This document shows, piece by piece, positions 45,174 through 55,710 of a DNA stretch of 64,000 nucleotides. A program made the translations under genes and the position numbers. Every line of letters begins with the position of its first letter. Position 1 is the first letter of the stretch. Source of the DNA: Salegentibacter sp. (GTDB lineage Bacteria > Bacteroidota > Bacteroidia > Flavobacteriales > Flavobacteriaceae); the NCBI GenBank assembly GCA_017795085.1, contig CP051246.1, positions 3,350,514 through 3,414,513 of the forward strand, given 5' to 3'. The notes beneath the pieces are model-generated. The model had not been told where the DNA came from, did no database searches, and worked only from the letters and a program-made list of their open reading frames with translations.

Positions 45174-47849
45174 TTAGAAGTTGTACTTCACGCTAAGACT
45201 CCATTGTCTGTCAAAGCCAAAGTAACCCCTGTTAGCCGTATTAATTCCTCTATATAAATCGTCACCTGCTGCAGCCGGTCTGTTTGTAGCAAGGCTGGTA
45301 AGGTAAATTTCGTTAAAAAGATTTTCTACATTAGCTCTAAAATCCAATGAAGTAGTTCTTGTTAAAGGAAGGTTATAAGAAGCTCCAATCCTTACTAGAT
45401 CATAAGAAGGTAATTCTACCACTTCACCACCTTCTTCAGTGAAAGATACCGGATCAATTCCTGCATTAAGATCTGCATAATAGAACCAATCAGCATCAAC
45501 CGAAAGGTTTTTCAAAATGGCATAATCAACACCTAAACCGAGAGAAGTTTGAGGAGCATCTCCTACTTTTTGTCCATCAATAAAGGAAGTCACATTATCA
45601 AAACCCTCTACTACACCTTGAGTATCGGCATAAAACAAAGTTTGAATTGGATTATCTGAATAGGTCCAATCACCGATAGAAGCTAAACCATTAATAGTCA
45701 AAGCATCTGTTGGCTTAACAATAAAATCTAATTCTACCCCCATATGGGTTTGTTCCAATAAATTAAAGTTGGCTAAATATTCCTCATCTATACCATCTTC
45801 ATCAAGGTCTAACCTTTCTGTGCTAGTATCAGTTCTATTACCCCATTTGGTATAGTAACCATTAAGGTTTAAGCTAAAAAATTCGCTTTGAAAGCCATAG
45901 CCTAATTCAATCCCTGTAATCTCCTCATTTTCTGTTAATGGATTTATATCATTCCTATTATTAAGAAAAATATTATCGTGGAAAGGTTGCCTTGAATAAT
46001 AGCCTGCATTGGCAAAAACATTATGCTGATCGTTAATATTATAATTAAGCCCACCTTTAACATTATAACCAGTATTGGTTATTTTATCAGTTTCCTGATC
46101 TTCTGGCAAGGTGTAATTAAAATAATCATATCTAATATGAGATTGACTTGATAAAGCGCCTTGAAGGAAAGCTGAGAAGTAATCATTTTTGTATTCAACT
46201 TGACCAAAACCACCAATATAGGCAATATCTTCAGAGTTACTATAACCTATCTGTTGATCAGTTCTTGCACGGTTGAAAGTAGGATCAAAAAGATTTACAT
46301 CATAACTCTCAAAAACAGTTTGACCTCCCGGAATAGATCCATTGTTACCAACATACCATCCATCAAGCCCCATAAAATCAACAACCTGGCGGTAATGATC
46401 TCCGTGGTAGAAACGATAATCAGCCCCTACATTAAATTCCCAGTTATCATTAATCTCGTGGTTAAAGTTGGAAACTGCACCTAACCAATAGTGATTATTC
46501 ATAGAAGCCCTGGTTATATATCCATTTCCAAGTTCTTCATCAAGACCTGGATGGTCTCCTACCCTATAATTAGTACCATTAATTTCGGAAGTCGGTAAAC
46601 TTCTGTTATGAGCAACTATCCCGTCAAAATCTATCTGCCCATTATTATATTTATTTGCATAATCTCCTAAAGGACCTGTTCCTCCACCACTTCCGGTAGA
46701 AGCATACACCACAGTAGAAAGATCTGTTTTACTGTTAATATTCCAGTCCCAGTTAAAATTGATTACCGGTTTATGATAGAAATTTGTTCTTTCATTGTAA
46801 AGCTCTCCATCCCTGTAACCCCAGTTTGAGTTATAATCTCTACCATAGGTAAGAGCGTCACCTATACTTCCCTGGTATGATTGACCATGAGTCTGGGGAG
46901 CACCTGTGATTAAAAGGTTAAAGGCGTGTTCATCTGAAGGCTTATAACCTACAGAAAAGAAATAAGTAAGCCCCTTTCCTTCAGTTCCTTCATAAAAGTT
47001 ACCATCTCCCTGCCAATATGAAAGCATATAAGTAGAAGACCAACCTTTATCATTTTGTCCTGTGGTATAATAAGCAGTAGATTTTGTAAAATTATTATTA
47101 CCAAGTTCCTGCTTTACAAAGCCACGTTCAACATTATTGTATGTTTGGGTCACAATGTTTACTGTACCCCCAACTGAAGAAATAGCTAATTTAGAAGCCC
47201 CTAAACCTCTTTGTACCTGTACTGCGTTGGCAATATCCATTACCCCCTGCCAGTTACTCCAGTACATATTACCATCTTCCATCCCGTTAATGGGTTGCCC
47301 ATTTAAAAGGAAAGCGGTATTACTTTGGTCAAAACCACGGACTCTCATTTCAGAATCACCGTAACCACCTCCCTGTGTATTGGCATATACTGAAGGAACA
47401 GACCTAAGTAATTGCGGAAATTCCATATTTCCTGAAGATTTCTGAATCTCCTCTGCTCTAATTGTACTAACAGCTACCGGAGTCTCACGACCAATAGCCA
47501 CATCTACTACTCCTTTACCAATTACAACTATTTCAGAAAGGGCATCGGCATCAGAACCGATTTGAATATTGCCTAAGTCTTGTGTTGCTCCATTTACAAC
47601 ACTAAAGGGAACTCTTACGGTTTTATAGCCTACAAAACTAATTTTTAGTTCCCCTGAGGCCTCTTCTACTTCAATACTGAAGTTCCCGTCAAAATCGGTA
47701 GTAGTACCGGTATTGCTCCCCACTATCATCACGTTAGCTCCCGGAAGGGGGCCATCCATTTCAGAATCGATTACTGTTCCGGTAATCGTTCCCTGAGCAA
47801 AAATTGTAGCTGATGTTAAAAACACCGCCAATGCTAATAATTTCCTCAT
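45174..47849 (-). CDS. TonB-dependent outer-membrane receptor
   Basis: An 891-residue receptor for energised uptake through the outer membrane. It has a signal peptide (MRKLLALAVFLTSATIFAQ), a carboxypeptidase-like regulatory domain (residues about 22-100, ITGTVIDSEMDGPLPGANV), a plug (about 110-235, VYANTQGGGYGDSEMRVRGFDQ and SSVGGTVNIVTQ) and a 22-strand barrel that ends in SVKYNF. No SusD partner is adjacent, so it is not a classic SusCD pair; siderophore, cofactor or other substrates are possible. It is a single gene with its own terminator. Confidence 0.93.
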   Translation of the reverse strand: MRKLLALAVFLTSATIFAQGTITGTVIDSEMDGPLPGANVMIVGSNTGTTTDFDGNFSIEVEEASGELKISFVGYKTVRVPFSVVNGATQDLGNIQIGSDADALSEIVVIGKGVVDVAIGRETPVAVSTIRAEEIQKSSGNMEFPQLLRSVPSVYANTQGGGYGDSEMRVRGFDQSNTAFLLNGQPINGMEDGNMYWSNWQGVMDIANAVQVQRGLGASKLAISSVGGTVNIVTQTYNNVERGFVKQELGNNNFTKSTAYYTTGQNDKGWSSTYMLSYWQGDGNFYEGTEGKGLTYFFSVGYKPSDEHAFNLLITGAPQTHGQSYQGSIGDALTYGRDYNSNWGYRDGELYNERTNFYHKPVINFNWDWNINSKTDLSTVVYASTGSGGGTGPLGDYANKYNNGQIDFDGIVAHNRSLPTSEINGTNYRVGDHPGLDEELGNGYITRASMNNHYWLGAVSNFNHEINDNWEFNVGADYRFYHGDHYRQVVDFMGLDGWYVGNNGSIPGGQTVFESYDVNLFDPTFNRARTDQQIGYSNSEDIAYIGGFGQVEYKNDYFSAFLQGALSSQSHIRYDYFNYTLPEDQETDKITNTGYNVKGGLNYNINDQHNVFANAGYYSRQPFHDNIFLNNRNDINPLTENEEITGIELGYGFQSEFFSLNLNGYYTKWGNRTDTSTERLDLDEDGIDEEYLANFNLLEQTHMGVELDFIVKPTDALTINGLASIGDWTYSDNPIQTLFYADTQGVVEGFDNVTSFIDGQKVGDAPQTSLGLGVDYAILKNLSVDADWFYYADLNAGIDPVSFTEEGGEVVELPSYDLVRIGASYNLPLTRTTSLDFRANVENLFNEIYLTSLATNRPAAAGDDLYRGINTANRGYFGFDRQWSLSVKYNF

Positions 47850-48039
47850 GCTTTAGTTTGTTTGATTTAATTTGATTTTTAATACGTCGCAAAAGAAGCT
47901 AATAACTAAACAATAAAGATTACCTAAATGTTAAGAAATTTAACCTTTTATGACGTATCAAAATTATAAATAAATCACAAACCTGAAGGAAATATCTCAG
48001 AGATATTTTACATTCTATTCAAAAAAACAAACGAAAACG

Positions 48040-49668
48040 TTAGAATAATCTATTTATCAGGTTTTTTGTAGAAGCGTCATGCTCAGCCACCTGGTTATTT
48101 TCAATTTCATTTAAAATTGTAGAAGCCAGTTGTTTCCCTAGCTCTACACCCCACTGATCATAACTGAAAATATTCCAAATAACTCCCTGTACAAAAATTT
48201 TGTGTTCATACATCGCTACAAGTTTACCAAGACTTTCAGGAGTAAGCTTATCAATTAAAAGACTATTAGTTGGTTTGTTACCTTCAAACTCTTTAAACGG
48301 AAGTAATTTCTGAAGTGCTTCACCCTGCATTCCTTTTTCTTTAAGCTCGGTTTCCACTTCTTCTGAAGTTTTTCCCTGTAGCAAAGCTTCGGTTTGAGCA
48401 AAGAAATTTGCCATTAATTTATTATGGTGATCTTTATCCTGAAAGAGGCTTTCTTTAAACCCGATAAAATCGGAAGGAATAAGTTTCGTTCCCTGATGAA
48501 TCAACTGAAAAAAGGCATGCTGCGAATTGGTTCCGGGTTCTCCCCAAATAATAGTCCCGGTTTGGTAATTCACTTTTTCACCATTTCTATCGGTACTTTT
48601 TCCGTTGCTTTCCATCGTAGCTTGTTGCAAATAAGCCGGTAAACGATGTAAATATTGGGTATAAGGAATTACCGCTTCACTTTCAGCCTGAAAAAAGTTA
48701 TTGTACCAAATAGAAAGTAAAGCGAGTTGCACCGGAATATTTTCTGAAAAAGGTTTTTTTTCAAAATGCTCGTCCATTTTTCGGGCACCTTCTAAGAGCG
48801 CGGCAAAATTATTATATCCAACAGCCAGACTTATAGACAGCCCTACCGCACTCCATAAAGAAAAACGACCGCCAACCCAATCCCACATCGGGAAGACATT
48901 TTCACTGGAAATACCAAATTCGTTTACTTTTTCCAAATTGGTAGAGACCGCCACAAAATGTTTGGAAACCGCTTCCTGGGGTGCCGATTTTTTAAACCAG
49001 GTTCTTGCCGTCATGGCATTGGAAAGCGTTTCCTGAGTAGTAAAACTTTTAGAAACTACCAAAAACAAGGTGGTTTCAGGATTAAGGTCTTTTAACTGTT
49101 CGTGAACATGGTCGCCGTCTACATTTGAAATAAAGTGAACTTTCAAATGATTTTTATAGTATTCCAGGGCTTCGGTTACCATTACCGGCCCAAGGTCTGA
49201 ACCGCCAATCCCGATATTTACCACATCGGTAAAAGCTTTCCCGGTATGTCCTTTCTTGCTTCCGTCAATAACCGAATCACAAAAATTCCTGATTTTTTGT
49301 TTCACTTTTTCAACTTCGGCCATCACATTTTCGCCCTCGATTTCTACTTCTTTATTACTATTGGCGCGAAGCGCTGTATGCAATACAGCCCGACCTTCTG
49401 TTTGATTGATAGACGCTCCTCCAAAATAATCGCTAATCGCTTCCTCAAGCCCGCATTCTTCAGCAAGTTCCTCCAATAATTTCTTGGTTTTGGAAGTGAT
49501 TCGGTTTTTGCTATAATCAACGTAAAAATCTTCCCATTCCAGGGTAAATTCATCAGCCCGCCCGGAGTTTTCTTCAAACAGCCGTTTCATTTCCAGGTTT
49601 TCTACCTCATTATAATGCTCTTTTAACTTACTCCAGGCTTTAGTGGTGGTTGGATTTACGTTTTTCAT
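48040..49668 (-). CDS. pgi: glucose-6-phosphate isomerase
   Basis: Interconverts glucose-6-phosphate and fructose-6-phosphate. It has 542 residues in two SIS-fold domains, with [55 protein letters not shown] (the family signature), catalytic Glu in [17 protein letters not shown] and a C-terminal [16 protein letters not shown] with the active-site Lys. The length is typical. The M23 peptidase stop lies 23 nt upstream, so the two are probably co-transcribed. Confidence 0.97.
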   Translation of the reverse strand: MKNVNPTTTKAWSKLKEHYNEVENLEMKRLFEENSGRADEFTLEWEDFYVDYSKNRITSKTKKLLEELAEECGLEEAISDYFGGASINQTEGRAVLHTALRANSNKEVEIEGENVMAEVEKVKQKIRNFCDSVIDGSKKGHTGKAFTDVVNIGIGGSDLGPVMVTEALEYYKNHLKVHFISNVDGDHVHEQLKDLNPETTLFLVVSKSFTTQETLSNAMTARTWFKKSAPQEAVSKHFVAVSTNLEKVNEFGISSENVFPMWDWVGGRFSLWSAVGLSISLAVGYNNFAALLEGARKMDEHFEKKPFSENIPVQLALLSIWYNNFFQAESEAVIPYTQYLHRLPAYLQQATMESNGKSTDRNGEKVNYQTGTIIWGEPGTNSQHAFFQLIHQGTKLIPSDFIGFKESLFQDKDHHNKLMANFFAQTEALLQGKTSEEVETELKEKGMQGEALQKLLPFKEFEGNKPTNSLLIDKLTPESLGKLVAMYEHKIFVQGVIWNIFSYDQWGVELGKQLASTILNEIENNQVAEHDASTKNLINRLF

Positions 49669-49691
49669 TTTTCTTTTTCTGTATTTAGCAA

Positions 49692-50927
49692 TTATATTTC
49701 ATTGTAAGGAATACTGTCAAGCCTTTCTTTTAAAGGTTTTATAGCAGCCAGGTATTCCTCTTTATTTTCATCTTCAATATGTTTGGCAGTAGGTAGTTCC
49801 TGGCGATACGGATCTACCTGTTTGCCATTTACCCAAAAGCGGTAACATACATGTGGCCCGGTAGCCAAACCGGTACTTCCTACATAACCAATAACATCAC
49901 CCTGCTTAACCGATTGCCCCTGCCGCACATTTCGTTTAGACATATGCAGGTATTGCGTGGTATATTTACTATTGTGCCTAACTTTTACATAATTCCCGTT
50001 ACCAGAGGTATAGCCGGAAGCAATGATGGTACCGTCTGCCGTACTCATAATTGGAGTGCCATGAGCCGCTGCATAATCAGTACCCAAGTGGGCTTTCCAT
50101 CTTTTTTGAACAGGGTGGAAGCGACGTTTGGTATATCGACTGGAAATACGGCTGTACTGCAAGGGTGCTTTTAGGAAAAAACTTTGTAGCGATTTTGCCT
50201 CTTCATCATAAAAACTGATTTTATGATTAATCGTATCTGCTTCATAACTAAACGCATAATAAGGCCTTCCTCCATGTTTAAAAACCGCTGCCTCTACATT
50301 TTCGACCCCCACAAAAACGGTATCATCTATATAGCGTTCATTATAAACCAATTTAAATTGATCGCCTTTTTTAAGTCGGAAAAAATCTATAGTCCATTGG
50401 TAGATATTGGCGAGTTCATAAGTAACCAACTGACTCAATCCTGCGTCCTCAATAGATTGAGTGAGGGAAGAATTAACAATTCCGGAAACTTCGCGCTCTT
50501 TAATAGTAACCGGACGTTTATCACGATATGCTGAAATACTATCCAAATTTACTACGGTATAATTTACACGGTCATTTTCATAAATAAAGTATTTAGCAGT
50601 ACTTGCAGAATCCCTGTCTTTTAGAATCATGAATTTTTTTCCCGCTCTTATCTTTGCAGGATTAAACGTATCTTTTAGCGTAGTGGCAATTTCATGCACT
50701 TTCCCCCGGGAAACCCCGTGCTGATCTAATATATAGCCAAAACTATCCCCCTGATTTACGATATCCCGTACCACCTCATAATCGTTCAATATAAAGCCAT
50801 ATTCTTTGACTTCTGGTGGTTTTTTTATTTCAGCTACTTCCTCATGGGTTACAGCCTTTTCCTTCATATCTTCATTACAGGCTGTAAAAGCCAACATCAA
50901 CATCAACAGGTAACTTAATTTTTTCAA
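49692..50927 (-). CDS. M23 family peptidoglycan endopeptidase, lipoprotein
   Basis: A 411-residue lipoprotein ([17 protein letters not shown]). The N-terminal half (about 45-100, [23 protein letters not shown]) is a LysM/OapA-like wall-binding domain. The C-terminal LytM domain has zinc ligands in [13 protein letters not shown] (H and D) and QYLHMSK (H), and ends near [12 protein letters not shown]. The start codon appears to be TTG (50925-50927), needed to give a proper lipoprotein signal; it begins 6 nt after the dioxygenase stop, which suggests translational coupling. It probably trims peptidoglycan cross-links. Confidence 0.9.
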   Translation of the reverse strand: MKKLSYLLMLMLAFTACNEDMKEKAVTHEEVAEIKKPPEVKEYGFILNDYEVVRDIVNQGDSFGYILDQHGVSRGKVHEIATTLKDTFNPAKIRAGKKFMILKDRDSASTAKYFIYENDRVNYTVVNLDSISAYRDKRPVTIKEREVSGIVNSSLTQSIEDAGLSQLVTYELANIYQWTIDFFRLKKGDQFKLVYNERYIDDTVFVGVENVEAAVFKHGGRPYYAFSYEADTINHKISFYDEEAKSLQSFFLKAPLQYSRISSRYTKRRFHPVQKRWKAHLGTDYAAAHGTPIMSTADGTIIASGYTSGNGNYVKVRHNSKYTTQYLHMSKRNVRQGQSVKQGDVIGYVGSTGLATGPHVCYRFWVNGKQVDPYRQELPTAKHIEDENKEEYLAAIKPLKERLDSIPYNEI

Positions 50928-50933
50928 GACGCT

Positions 50934-51902
50934 TTAATTGTTTGGTTTATTTGTATTAAACTTATGAATTATCCATTCTTTGCCCCAGTCTTCAAATTCT
51001 TTTTCGGACCACAAATTCGGAAAAAAAGTGTTTTTCTGAAAGCCCGGCGGCAGAAATTCTTTCCAGTTTGTTCCTCCGGTTGCCGCTACTGCTTTATTAT
51101 CTTTATTTAAATGCCGGTATGCAGCCCCCATATGCATTAAGGGCCAGTTAACATTTACCAACAGGTCAAAATCACGTACCACCTTAATTAAACGTTCGCT
51201 TTTTTGAATTTCTTGTGGAAGTTTTAAAAAATGATGATACAGGGTACCTCCTTTAAACTCGTGGGCCAGCCGTAAAAAACGCGGAGTATATCGTTCTTCA
51301 AACTGTTTAAGGGTTAAGGTTTTCTCACCGGTTTTGAGATCAATCCCTCCCTTTTTCCAATAGATATTTTCCAGCAATTCTTCTATGGGATCTGCTTCAG
51401 AAAAGTTATCCCGAATTTCAACAGGTATTAAATGATTTAAAGGGGTGGAAAAAATTTCGATCATCCTGAACTGCGCCGATTGGAATCCACTGGCAGGCAA
51501 TAAAGCCATTCTGAATTTAAGAAACTGTTCCCGGTCCATTCCTTTGATCATCACATCAAAAGAATCGGTAAGTATTTCAAAATAGCGGTTTATACGGGTA
51601 TATTTTTCAATATAAAATGAAGCCGGTTTATCAAATGCTTCAATTATTTGTTTTTGCTCGTGAATTACCAGCTGAAAATACAATTCGGTAATTTGATGGT
51701 AAGAAATAAAAATTTTCTCGTCGGGAAAATGTGTAAGTGTTTTTTGTAAACTCAGCAGCGTGTCTATACTTATATAATCCCAATAGGTAAGGTACCTATC
51801 ATAAAGCAAACCGTCTAGATAAGAACCAAGGTCCTGCCCAGAATTTTTAAATTTTTCTTCTAACTTTTCTATGCGCTCGGCAATCTCGGGCTTAATTTCC
51901 AT
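50934..51902 (-). CDS. kynA: tryptophan 2,3-dioxygenase family protein
   Basis: Opens the indole ring of tryptophan to give N-formylkynurenine. It has 322 residues, all-helical, with SYHQITELYFQLVIHE, ASGFQSAQFRMIEI and WPLMHMGAAYRHL followed by the substrate-loop AATGGTNWKEFLPPGFQ. The haem His is expected in the WPLMHMG or YRHL segment. It is longer than many bacterial enzymes and belongs to the Bacteroidota branch. It lies 3 nt after the DUF3108 gene and 6 nt before the M23 gene. Confidence 0.9.
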   Translation of the reverse strand: MEIKPEIAERIEKLEEKFKNSGQDLGSYLDGLLYDRYLTYWDYISIDTLLSLQKTLTHFPDEKIFISYHQITELYFQLVIHEQKQIIEAFDKPASFYIEKYTRINRYFEILTDSFDVMIKGMDREQFLKFRMALLPASGFQSAQFRMIEIFSTPLNHLIPVEIRDNFSEADPIEELLENIYWKKGGIDLKTGEKTLTLKQFEERYTPRFLRLAHEFKGGTLYHHFLKLPQEIQKSERLIKVVRDFDLLVNVNWPLMHMGAAYRHLNKDNKAVAATGGTNWKEFLPPGFQKNTFFPNLWSEKEFEDWGKEWIIHKFNTNKPNN

Positions 51903-51905
51903 AGT

Positions 51906-52676
51906 TTATTCCACACTTATACGGAATGAATTTTTAAGGCCTTTATAGGCCTCTAAATCGGCATCGAGTGAGCCTACCGCAAGATCGGCTTTAATTTTTA
52001 CAGGAATCCGGTTCTTATCGTCTGTAACCCAAAAGGTCAAACTTTCTTTTTCTTCAAAAACCCGTCCGGCCATTACCAATGGCCTGAACTTAAGTGTCGG
52101 CACTTTACCAAATTTAGTTTTGATAACTTCCCTACCTAAAAATCGTACCTTAAAATTCATGTTCTCATCGTCAATAAAAAGATTGAGACGCATTTCATCT
52201 CCGGGACTCAGCTCCTCGTTTTTAATATTGTTGCGAAGATAATAAAATGCTGATAACATGTCGTGCACATTATCTTTGGTAGTATAAATATGATTTTCCT
52301 GATGTTTTCTATCAAAAACATAAGCTTTATTGGCATTATGATCAAAATCTATCTCTAAGTTTTTGGTATACCCACCTTCATTTATATCTCTTATAAATTT
52401 ATAAGGTTTCCCGCTATTTCTATCGATATAGGTTTGATAGTCATCATCTACCTTAAAGAATAAATGAAGTAAACCGGTAGATTTTCCCCGGCCTTTTACG
52501 TGATAAACAGGTTTATTATCAAGACTACTTTCTTCTATTTCAAGTGTTGCATAACTGGCATTAAACATTCCGTAGTGGATGCGGAACTTAAGCCATTCCC
52601 CGGCCTGAAAAGCTTCCTGGGCATTAATTTGAGAAAAGAAAGAAAAGAATAATATAATTGCAAATAACCGCTTCAT
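51906..52676 (-). CDS. DUF3108 family exported protein
   Basis: A 256-residue secreted protein with a signal peptide (MKRLFAIILFFSFFSQINAQ). FQAGEWLKFRIHYGMFNASYATLEI and VTDDKNRIPVKIKADLAVGSLDADL are the beta-rich features of DUF3108. Function unknown. It is the first gene of an operon with tryptophan dioxygenase, M23 peptidase and perhaps pgi; a promoter and a possible attenuator lie upstream. Confidence 0.88.
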   Translation of the reverse strand: MKRLFAIILFFSFFSQINAQEAFQAGEWLKFRIHYGMFNASYATLEIEESSLDNKPVYHVKGRGKSTGLLHLFFKVDDDYQTYIDRNSGKPYKFIRDINEGGYTKNLEIDFDHNANKAYVFDRKHQENHIYTTKDNVHDMLSAFYYLRNNIKNEELSPGDEMRLNLFIDDENMNFKVRFLGREVIKTKFGKVPTLKFRPLVMAGRVFEEKESLTFWVTDDKNRIPVKIKADLAVGSLDADLEAYKGLKNSFRISVE

Positions 52677-52762
52677 AGCTTGTCTTTTATCTGTAAAACT
52701 AAGGTAGTTTTCACGCTGTTGAAAGGATATTTACAATTTCTATTCCAAATGTATTAAAAGAA

Positions 52763-52792
52763 AAAACCCCACCAAATAAATGATGAGGTTTT
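52763..52792 (-). terminator. terminator-like hairpin in the leader of the DUF3108 operon
   Basis: On the minus strand AAAACCTCATCA, a 6-nt loop and TGGTGGGGTTTT (12 bp with two G-U pairs) run into further T's. It lies between the candidate promoter at 52872-52902 and the DUF3108 start at 52676. It may be an attenuator, the end of a small RNA, or simply the terminator of the hppD transcript. Confidence 0.6.
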
Positions 52793-52871
52793 GTCTTATT
52801 AACCAACTAAAACTTAAATTATGAAAAAAATTAAAATCACATTATTGGTAACCACTCCAAAAATGCGAGTG

Positions 52872-52902
52872 CAAAAGTCGATATAAAGTCCAGGCAAAAC
52901 AA
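52872..52902 (-). promoter_or_regulatory. candidate promoter of the DUF3108-kynA operon
   Basis: On the minus strand TTG (52902-52900), 20 nt and GACTTTTG (52879-52872; one mismatch to TAnnTTTG), followed by CACTCGC. It implies a leader of about 190 nt. Confidence 0.5.
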
Positions 52903-52984
52903 CCTTAACACAGACTTTAACTAAACCGATATGATTTTATTAATATTTCAACATTAAAATTTATAAGTCGGTAATTTCCAGGGG

Positions 52985-54127
52985 TTAATTTAGTGTTCCA
53001 CGTAAATCCTGCTCTCTTTCAATAGCTTCAAAAAGTGCTTTAAAGTTTCCTTTTCCAAAGGATTGCGCTCCTTTTCGCTGAATAATTTCAAAAAACATGG
53101 TTGGCCGATCTAAAACCGGCTTGGTAAAAATTTGCAATAAATAACCTTCATCATCACGGTCTACCAATACGCCAAGTTCTTTTAAAGGTTCTAAATCCTC
53201 ATCAATTTCCCCCACCCTGTCTAACAAGGTCTCGTAATAGGTTTCGGGAACATATAAAAATTCCACTCCCCGATCCCGTAAAGCAGTTACTGTTTCAATA
53301 ATATTATCGGTTGCCAAAGCAATGTGTTGAACGCCCGCTCCATTATAAAAATCTATATATTCTTCAATTTGAGATTTCTTTCTGCCCTCTGCCGGTTCAT
53401 TAATCGGAAATTTAATTCGGCCATTTCCATTACTCATCACTTTACTCATTAAAGCGGTATAATCGGTAGAAATATCTTTATCGTCAAAAGAGACCAGCTG
53501 CGCAAAACCCATCACTTTTGCGTAAAATTCCACCCATTTGTTCATCTCATTCCAACCCACATTCCCAACCATGTGGTCAATAAACTTCAGCCCGGTTTCA
53601 GTTGATTTCGTTCTGGGGACATAGGTTTTATAGCCCGGCAAAAAAGCCCCTGTATAGTCCTTACGCTCTACAAATAAATGTACGGTTTCCCCATAGGTAT
53701 AAATTCCGGAAATTACGGCTTTCCCGTGTTCATCTTCAATTTCGTATGGATCTACATAAGAATTCGCTCCACGTTTAGTGGTTTCTTCATGGCTTTTTCG
53801 CGCATCGTCTACCCATAGCGCAATCATTTTCACACCATCACCATGTTTATCAATGTGCGCATTTATATCTCCTTCGGGTTGCAAGGGCGAAGTGAGCACT
53901 AGCCGTATTTTTCCCTGCTGCAAGACATAAGAAACACTGTCTTTTCTCCCCGTTTCCAAACCGGAATAAGCGACAGGCTTAAAACCCCAGGCCTGTTGAT
54001 AATAATAAGCCGCCTGCTTGGCATTGCCTACATATAATTCTACAAAATCGGTCCCGAGAATCGGCAAAAAATCTTCCGCATCGGGGACTACTTTTTTTAA
54101 TTTTAAAGAAGTGTTATCAGTTGACAT
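52985..54127 (-). CDS. hppD: 4-hydroxyphenylpyruvate dioxygenase
   Basis: Converts 4-hydroxyphenylpyruvate to homogentisate, the second step of tyrosine catabolism. It has 380 residues in two vicinal-oxygen-chelate domains. The iron ligands are visible: His in LKFIDHMVGNVG, His in GAGVQHIALATDN and Glu in TMFFEIIQRKG. The product feeds HmgA, encoded 65 nt upstream in the same direction. Confidence 0.96.
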   Translation of the reverse strand: MSTDNTSLKLKKVVPDAEDFLPILGTDFVELYVGNAKQAAYYYQQAWGFKPVAYSGLETGRKDSVSYVLQQGKIRLVLTSPLQPEGDINAHIDKHGDGVKMIALWVDDARKSHEETTKRGANSYVDPYEIEDEHGKAVISGIYTYGETVHLFVERKDYTGAFLPGYKTYVPRTKSTETGLKFIDHMVGNVGWNEMNKWVEFYAKVMGFAQLVSFDDKDISTDYTALMSKVMSNGNGRIKFPINEPAEGRKKSQIEEYIDFYNGAGVQHIALATDNIIETVTALRDRGVEFLYVPETYYETLLDRVGEIDEDLEPLKELGVLVDRDDEGYLLQIFTKPVLDRPTMFFEIIQRKGAQSFGKGNFKALFEAIEREQDLRGTLN

Positions 54128-54192
54128 TTTAATAATTTTAAATTTTTATTTGATTACTCTCCCCTTCCTGCGGGAGGGGTCGGAGAGGGCTT

Positions 54193-55350
54193 TTACTCCA
54201 ACCACGAGGTATGATAGGTCTCATCGGCGATTTCCATCGCGTCTTTAGTAAGTTTCAAAGGTCTAAAAGTATCTACCATCACTGCCAGCTCTTCGGTTTC
54301 AACCTGCCCAATACTACGCTCTACAGAACCGGGATGCGGCCCATGTGGAATTCCTGCAGGGTGTAACGAAATATGCCCGGCTTCAATATCGTTTCTGCTC
54401 ATAAAATCGCCATCTACATAATACAAAACCTCATCGCTATCTATATTACTGTGATTGTAAGGTGCGGGAATACTTTCAGGATGATAGTCGTATTTTCGCG
54501 GACAAAAACTACAAACCACAAAGGCATCGGTTTCAAAAGTTTGATGTACCGGTGGCGGCTGGTGAATTCTTCCGGTTATGGGTTCAAAATCGTGAATGGA
54601 AAATGCATAAGGATAATTATAGCCGTCGTAGCCTACCACATCAAAAGGATGCGTAGCATATACCACATCAAAAATATCGCCTTGCTTTTTTATTTTTATT
54701 AAAAAATCGCCTTTTTCATCATTGGTTTCCAATTCCTGGGGCTGTCGTAAATCACGTTCACAAAACGGGGAATGTTCGAGAAGTTGGCCAAACCAGTTTC
54801 TGTATTTTTTAGGGGTATAAATTGGTCGGCGTGATTCTACAATAAATAAACGGTTGTCTTCATCATCAAAATCAATTTTATAAATCGTTCCCCGCGGAAT
54901 CAATAAATAATCGCCGTATTTAAAATCCAGGTTTCCCATATGGGTGCGCAATTTCCCACTCCCTTTATGTACGAATAACAATTCGTCAGAATCTGCATTT
55001 TTATAAAAATAAGCCTCGGTTGAAGCCTGTGGAGCGGCAAGGCTGATATCTACATCGGCATTGGTTAAAACCACTTTGCGGCTCTTCAGGAAATCGGGAT
55101 CCGGTTTCACCTGAAAACCTTTAAAACGATATGATTTAAGGTTGTTTTTTAACGCAATTTCAGGCTTTGCCGAATAACTACCCTTTATCTCTTTCACTTG
55201 CGTTGGCCGGTGTTCGTGATAAAGGTTAGAAGACATACCGTCAAAACCGATAGTCCCGAAAAGCTGCTCATAATAAAGGCTTCCGTCAGGCTTTTTAAAA
55301 ACAGTATGGCGTTTATGCGGAATTTTACCGAGTTTATGATAAAAAGGCAT
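54193..55350 (-). CDS. hmgA: homogentisate 1,2-dioxygenase
   Basis: Opens the homogentisate ring to maleylacetoacetate. It has 385 residues in a double cupin fold. The iron-binding C-terminal half has YNHSNIDSDEVLYYVDGDF and GHISLHPAGIPHGPHPG, with the His and Glu ligands, and the family FNKIDF-like core SFCPRKYDYHPE. It is shorter than the 430-residue mammalian enzyme, as usual for Bacteroidota. It is the first gene of hmgA-hppD. Maleylacetoacetate isomerase and fumarylacetoacetase genes are not in the window. Confidence 0.94.
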   Translation of the reverse strand: MPFYHKLGKIPHKRHTVFKKPDGSLYYEQLFGTIGFDGMSSNLYHEHRPTQVKEIKGSYSAKPEIALKNNLKSYRFKGFQVKPDPDFLKSRKVVLTNADVDISLAAPQASTEAYFYKNADSDELLFVHKGSGKLRTHMGNLDFKYGDYLLIPRGTIYKIDFDDEDNRLFIVESRRPIYTPKKYRNWFGQLLEHSPFCERDLRQPQELETNDEKGDFLIKIKKQGDIFDVVYATHPFDVVGYDGYNYPYAFSIHDFEPITGRIHQPPPVHQTFETDAFVVCSFCPRKYDYHPESIPAPYNHSNIDSDEVLYYVDGDFMSRNDIEAGHISLHPAGIPHGPHPGSVERSIGQVETEELAVMVDTFRPLKLTKDAMEIADETYHTSWLE

Positions 55351-55710
55351 ACTATTAAGTTTTAAGTTGAAGTAAAATCACAGTACCTAAATTATGAATT
55401 TAATAAAAATTAGGCAATTATTTTAACATTACACAAATATCGGGAATTTAATTCATTTTTTTCTTAAATTATTTTAAAATCCGGGAAGTACGTGTTACAA
55501 AATTTCACAACTCAAAATTATTCTTTTAGCCCCTCAAAGTACTGGAAACTTTGAAGGGTTAGGAGAAGACTCATAAAACTTCTGAAGTTTGTAATGCTTC
55601 TAAAGAAATTCCAATAAACTCACTCCCTATTTTGATGTTGATGAAATTATGCTTTCCACAATGAGTTTTAGCAAAGAATTACGTTTGAATTAATTGCTGA
55701 AGCTTTTAAT
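55351..55710. other. intergenic region between hmgA and the patatin gene
   Basis: About 360 nt. The hmgA promoter lies at 55387-55417. A hairpin at about 55530-55560 (CCCCTCAAAGT...AACTTTGAAGGG, near-perfect) may end the patatin transcript. The stretch 55561-55700 reads on the minus strand as a short open piece (AKTHCGKHNFINIKIGSEF) that I could not assign; it may be a gene relic. Confidence 0.5.
55387..55417 (-). promoter_or_regulatory. hmgA-hppD promoter
   Basis: On the minus strand TTG (55417-55415), a 20-nt spacer and TAATTTAG (55394-55387; one mismatch to TAnnTTTG). The box is 36 nt before the hmgA ATG. Confidence 0.6.

Noticed and set aside
52821..52886. 21-codon open frame starting ATGAAAAAAATTAAAATC on the plus strand
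   Set aside because: It has a gene-like start but no signal, no family and runs antisense through the candidate promoter of the DUF3108 operon. It is too short to support alone.
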